A stretch of 9,145 nucleotides of DNA from positions 1 to 9,145 of the forward strand of contig PCAV01000148.1 of the NCBI GenBank assembly GCA_002730675.1. The letters are read 5' to 3'. The notes under the pieces were generated by a model, which was not told the origin of the DNA, ran no database searches, and saw only the letters and a program-made list of their open reading frames with translations. Made by a program: the position numbers and the translations under genes. Positions 6,105 to 9,145 of this stretch are shown here, piece by piece (the first letter of the stretch is position 1; each line of letters begins with the position of its first letter). This DNA comes from Rhodospirillaceae bacterium (GTDB lineage Bacteria; Pseudomonadota; Alphaproteobacteria; Thalassobaculales; Thalassobaculaceae).

Positions 6105-7538
6105 ATGCGGCTGCTAATTATAGGTATGTTGGAAGGACATATCAGCACCGCTGGACAAATAGCAATCTCACGTGGCGCCACTGTCTCTCAAGTTGACAGT
6201 ATAGATGCTGGCTTGCATTCAATGCGGGAGGGTCGGGGTGCTGACTTAGTGATGATTGATATTAAGCTACCAATAGCAAAACTTTTGAAAAGCATGAAGG
6301 GAGAACGCTTAAATACCCCAGTCGTGGCGTGTGGTGTAAGTAACGATCCTGATGCAGCTGTTGCCGCGATAAAAGCCGGTGCAAAAGAATATATTCCTCT
6401 TCCACCAAATCCAGAAATGATAGCTGCAATTTTACAAGCAGTGTCCGAGGAACAAACGTCTGTAATTTTCAAAGACCCTTTGATGGCAGGGACGCTAAAG
6501 CTAGCTGCACAAATAGCACCTTCTGATGCAAGCGTTCTAGTAACGGGTGAGTCTGGCACGGGTAAAGAGGTACTCGCACGGTTTATTCACACAAAAAGCA
6601 AACGATCAAAAGACCCTTTCATCTCGGTTAACTGTGCTGCAATTCCTGATAATTTGTTGGAGTCTGAGTTATTTGGACATGAAAAAGGAGCGTTTACAGG
6701 GGCAGTTGCGCGTAGAGTAGGCAAATTTGAAGAAGCTGATGGGGGAACATTATTATTAGACGAGATCAGCGAAATGGATATCCGATTACAAGCAAAATTG
6801 CTTCGGGCTATTCAGGAAAGGGAAATAGATAGGGTTGGCGGGTCTAAGCCTGTCAGGGTAAATATTCGACTAATTGCAACCTCTAACAGAGATTTAGAAC
6901 AACACGTGAGAGACGAAAAGTTTAGGGAAGATTTATATTTCAGACTAAATGTTTTCAACCTGCAAATACCTGCACTCAGGGAGCGACCAGGGGATATTCA
7001 GGCTCTGACAGACCACTTCATTATTAAATATTCTGAAGCTAACGGCCTTCCCAATAGGCCGATTACAGCGAAAGCGTTAGAAAGATTAGAAGAACACAAA
7101 TGGCGTGGCAATGTTCGGGAACTTGAAAACACAATACACCGAGCCGTCTTACTGGCGTCTGGGGATGCGATAGATGAGACAGCCATAATGCTAACAGGTG
7201 AAAATCTTATTGAAAATGGCAGCAGTCGTTCATCGCCTGTTCCGGCGTTGGGTTCAGCGAAAGCTTCTGCTGGTGCACCTTCTCCACTAGTAAACTCGGG
7301 CTCCACTTCGGCCGATGCAAATACCGCTACCGTTCCTGTTGAACTTGTTGGGAAAACAGTTGCTGAAGTGGAAAAGCAGCTAATAATAAACACCCTGGAA
7401 CATTGTTTAGGCAATAGAACCCACGCCGCCACAATATTAGGTATTTCGATAAGAACTCTTAGAAATAAGTTGAAGGTTTACTCCGATGAGGGCTTAAGTA
7501 TACCAACTACAGAAGAATTAGAGGAAGTCACGACCTGA
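6105..7538 (+). CDS. flbD: FlbD-like sigma-54-dependent flagellar transcription activator
   Basis: This 477-residue protein has a receiver-like domain (1-113), a sigma-54 AAA+ domain (about 125-350) and a C-terminal Fis-type helix-turn-helix (about 420-460). The AAA+ core is complete: Walker A GESGTGKE (148-155), the sigma-54-contacting loop GAFTGA (195-200), Walker B GGTLLLDE (213-220), LYFRLNVF (277-284) and the sensor II WRGNVRELEN (333-342). The DNA-binding part contains NRTHAATILGISIRTLRNKL (437-456). A Ser/Ala/Pro-rich linker (371-412) joins the two. The receiver keeps Asp52 (VMIDIKLP) but lacks the acidic pair after strand 1 (LLIIGML), and PLPPNPE replaces the usual Lys-Pro. This suggests control other than standard phosphorylation, as described for Caulobacter FlbD and its partner FliX. 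The position between fliN/motA and flhA supports FlbD over an NtrC paralogue. It would activate later flagellar genes with RNA polymerase-sigma-54. Confidence 0.92.
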   Translation: MRLLIIGMLEGHISTAGQIAISRGATVSQVDSIDAGLHSMREGRGADLVMIDIKLPIAKLLKSMKGERLNTPVVACGVSNDPDAAVAAIKAGAKEYIPLPPNPEMIAAILQAVSEEQTSVIFKDPLMAGTLKLAAQIAPSDASVLVTGESGTGKEVLARFIHTKSKRSKDPFISVNCAAIPDNLLESELFGHEKGAFTGAVARRVGKFEEADGGTLLLDEISEMDIRLQAKLLRAIQEREIDRVGGSKPVRVNIRLIATSNRDLEQHVRDEKFREDLYFRLNVFNLQIPALRERPGDIQALTDHFIIKYSEANGLPNRPITAKALERLEEHKWRGNVRELENTIHRAVLLASGDAIDETAIMLTGENLIENGSSRSSPVPALGSAKASAGAPSPLVNSGSTSADANTATVPVELVGKTVAEVEKQLIINTLEHCLGNRTHAATILGISIRTLRNKLKVYSDEGLSIPTTEELEEVTT

Positions 7539-7572
7539 AAGCTATTTTGTCTTGAAAACCGATCGCTGAATA

Positions 7573-9145
7573 ATGACAGATACATCTAACGAGACTAGCT
7601 CAAGCTCAAAAAATTCCGGTGTTGCCTCAAACCTAGGCGCGTTGGCTAACGCGACAAAGAGGACCGACATAGCGCTTGCCTTGGGGATAATTGCTATTTT
7701 AGCGGTCTTAATCCTACCAATGCCCACATGGCTCTTAGATCTATCTTTGGGTATTTCAATAGCATTTTCTGTTTTGATAATGATGACGGTTTTATTCATC
7801 AATCGTCCATTAGACTTCAATGCATTTCCTATGATACTTCTAATCGCAACAATGCTGAGATTAGCGTTGAATTTAGCTTCTACACGACTGATTTTGTCAG
7901 ACGGTCACACCGGTACCGACGCTGCTGGTCAAGTCATTCAAGCCTTTGGACAATTTATGATGAGTGGTAATCCCGTAATTGGGGTCATTGTCTTTGCGAT
8001 ATTGGTGATTGTTAATTTCATCGTGATTACGAAAGGCTCAGGCCGCATCGCAGAGGTGTCAGCCAGGTTTAGCCTAGACGCGATGCCCGGAAAACAGATG
8101 GCAATAGATGCTGATCTTTCATCAGGTCTAATTACAGAGGATGAAGCTAGGTCACGACGTGAAGATTTAAGTTCAGAAAGCAGTTTTTTTGGCGCAATGG
8201 ATGGGGCATCAAAGTTTGTTCGTGGAGATGCAATAGCGGGCCTGCTTATCACAATCATTAATGTTCTTGGTGGTATTATTATCGGTGTTCTCCAACAAGA
8301 TTTAACCGTCAGCCAAGCCTCTCAAACTTATACTCTGCTAACCGTAGGAGATGGACTGGTCAGCCAAATACCCGCCCTTATAGTGTCGACTGCCGCTGGT
8401 CTTCTAGTAACGAAAAGTGGCACTACTGGCTCGACAGATAAAGCTGTTTTTGGTCAATTAGGCGGATACCCCAAAGCACTTATTCTCAGTGCTTTTTTGA
8501 TGTTAGTGTTATCCTTACTACCAGGAATACCAATGATCCCCTTCGTTGGCTTAAGTTTAGTAATTGGAGGATTAGCGTTTTTTCTTTACCAAAAAGAGGT
8601 CAACAAAAAGAGACAAGCAGAAACATTACTCTTAGAAGCAAATCAAAATGACATAGAGGAAGAGCCTCTCTCCAGTGCGTTACAGATAGACCAAGTTCGA
8701 CTAGAGTTGGGTTATGGACTGCTACCCCTTGTTAGCGAGACAGATGAGAATTACCGCTTAACTGATCAGATAAAATCATTGAGGAGGCAAATAGCAAGTG
8801 AGAGCGGATTCATCATGCCTCAGGTAAGAATTCAAGATAATCTTCAGTTGCCTCCGAACTCCTATGTTGTAAGGATTAAAGAAATTGAAGTTGGTACCAG
8901 TGATATTCGACCTAATCGGCTGTTGGTTATGGACGCTTCCGGAGATACGATTGACCTGCCCGGAACGGAAACCATCGAGCCAACCTTTGGACTTCCGGCA
9001 ATGTGGGTAGATCCGGACAATCGAGAAGAAGCAACATTTAAGGGATATACAGTTGTAGATCCAGCAACCGTAATAACGACCCATCTTACAGAGCTAATTA
9101 GAGATAATATGTCGGAGCTTTTATCTTATGTTGAAACTCAAAACC
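7573..9145 (+). CDS. flhA: Flagellar export gate protein FlhA (3' end cut by window)
   Basis: FlhA is the major membrane component of the flagellar type III export gate. It uses the proton gradient and docks chaperone-substrate complexes through its cytoplasmic domain. The frame is open from ATG 7573 to the window edge, 524 codons of about 700 expected, so the last part is missing. An in-frame TGA at 7567-7569 makes this ATG the first possible start; its ribosome site is weak. Visible are the N-terminal membrane segments from about 33, the conserved LDFNAFPMILLIATMLRLAL (80-99), and the FHIPEP signature RFSLDAMPGKQMAIDADL (165-182). FFGAMDGASKFVRGDAIAGL (205-224) follows, with Asp210 aligning with the essential Asp208 I recall for Salmonella FlhA. 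Further membrane segments run to about 338, and the cytoplasmic domain starts near 345. It lies 34 bases after the flbD-like gene, consistent with one transcript. Confidence 0.97.
   Translation, partial: MTDTSNETSSSSKNSGVASNLGALANATKRTDIALALGIIAILAVLILPMPTWLLDLSLGISIAFSVLIMMTVLFINRPLDFNAFPMILLIATMLRLALNLASTRLILSDGHTGTDAAGQVIQAFGQFMMSGNPVIGVIVFAILVIVNFIVITKGSGRIAEVSARFSLDAMPGKQMAIDADLSSGLITEDEARSRREDLSSESSFFGAMDGASKFVRGDAIAGLLITIINVLGGIIIGVLQQDLTVSQASQTYTLLTVGDGLVSQIPALIVSTAAGLLVTKSGTTGSTDKAVFGQLGGYPKALILSAFLMLVLSLLPGIPMIPFVGLSLVIGGLAFFLYQKEVNKKRQAETLLLEANQNDIEEEPLSSALQIDQVRLELGYGLLPLVSETDENYRLTDQIKSLRRQIASESGFIMPQVRIQDNLQLPPNSYVVRIKEIEVGTSDIRPNRLLVMDASGDTIDLPGTETIEPTFGLPAMWVDPDNREEATFKGYTVVDPATVITTHLTELIRDNMSELLSYVETQN

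Noticed and set aside
6998..7432. A 144-codon minus-strand frame
   Set aside because: It is opposite the linker and DNA-binding part of the FlbD-like gene and has a low-complexity composition inherited from it.
7728..7970. An 80-codon plus-strand frame within flhA
   Set aside because: It is out of frame with flhA, whose conserved motifs run through this stretch without interruption.

Overview
The window looks like ordinary, moderately AT-rich chromosomal DNA of a flagellated alphaproteobacterium. Three things point that way: the order fliF, fliH, fliN, a MotA-family gene, an FlbD-like sigma-54 activator, then flhA; the cysteine-poor, aspartate-rich metal site of HemB; and the alphaproteobacterial type of FliF C-terminus. 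A free-living, perhaps marine, Rhodospirillales-like lineage would fit, but that is inference and no species can be named. I see no tRNA, rRNA, CRISPR array, insertion sequence or phage gene.

Layout. Positions 1-827 (minus strand) hold most of a formyltransferase-fold gene cut by the left edge. It resembles the hydrolase domain of 10-formyltetrahydrofolate dehydrogenase more than classical methionyl-tRNA formyltransferase. It is divergent from hemB (983-2002, plus strand), across a 155-base gap. A 333-base AT-rich gap (2003-2335) follows. It contains a bulged hairpin just after hemB, an FNR/FixK-like palindrome, a TATAAT hexamer and a short GGCAA/TTGCC palindrome. It has no GG-N10-GC sigma-54 core on the plus strand.

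From 2336 to the right edge all genes are on the plus strand and closely spaced, as in a flagellar operon. fliF encodes the MS ring, fliH the export ATPase regulator and fliN a C-ring protein. A MotA/PomA-like stator or channel protein follows, then an FlbD-like enhancer-binding protein, and flhA (export gate, cut by the right edge). Together they cover the base of the flagellum, its type III export gate and a transcriptional activator expected to drive later flagellar genes with sigma-54.

The most notable points are the absence of fliG between fliF and fliH, although FliF keeps its FliG-binding-type tail; the MotA-family gene without a visible motB; the degenerate receiver domain of the FlbD-like protein; the loss of the usual active-site asparagine in the formyltransferase; and the candidate FNR-family box upstream of fliF. 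I found no convincing evidence of a wholly new biological system here.
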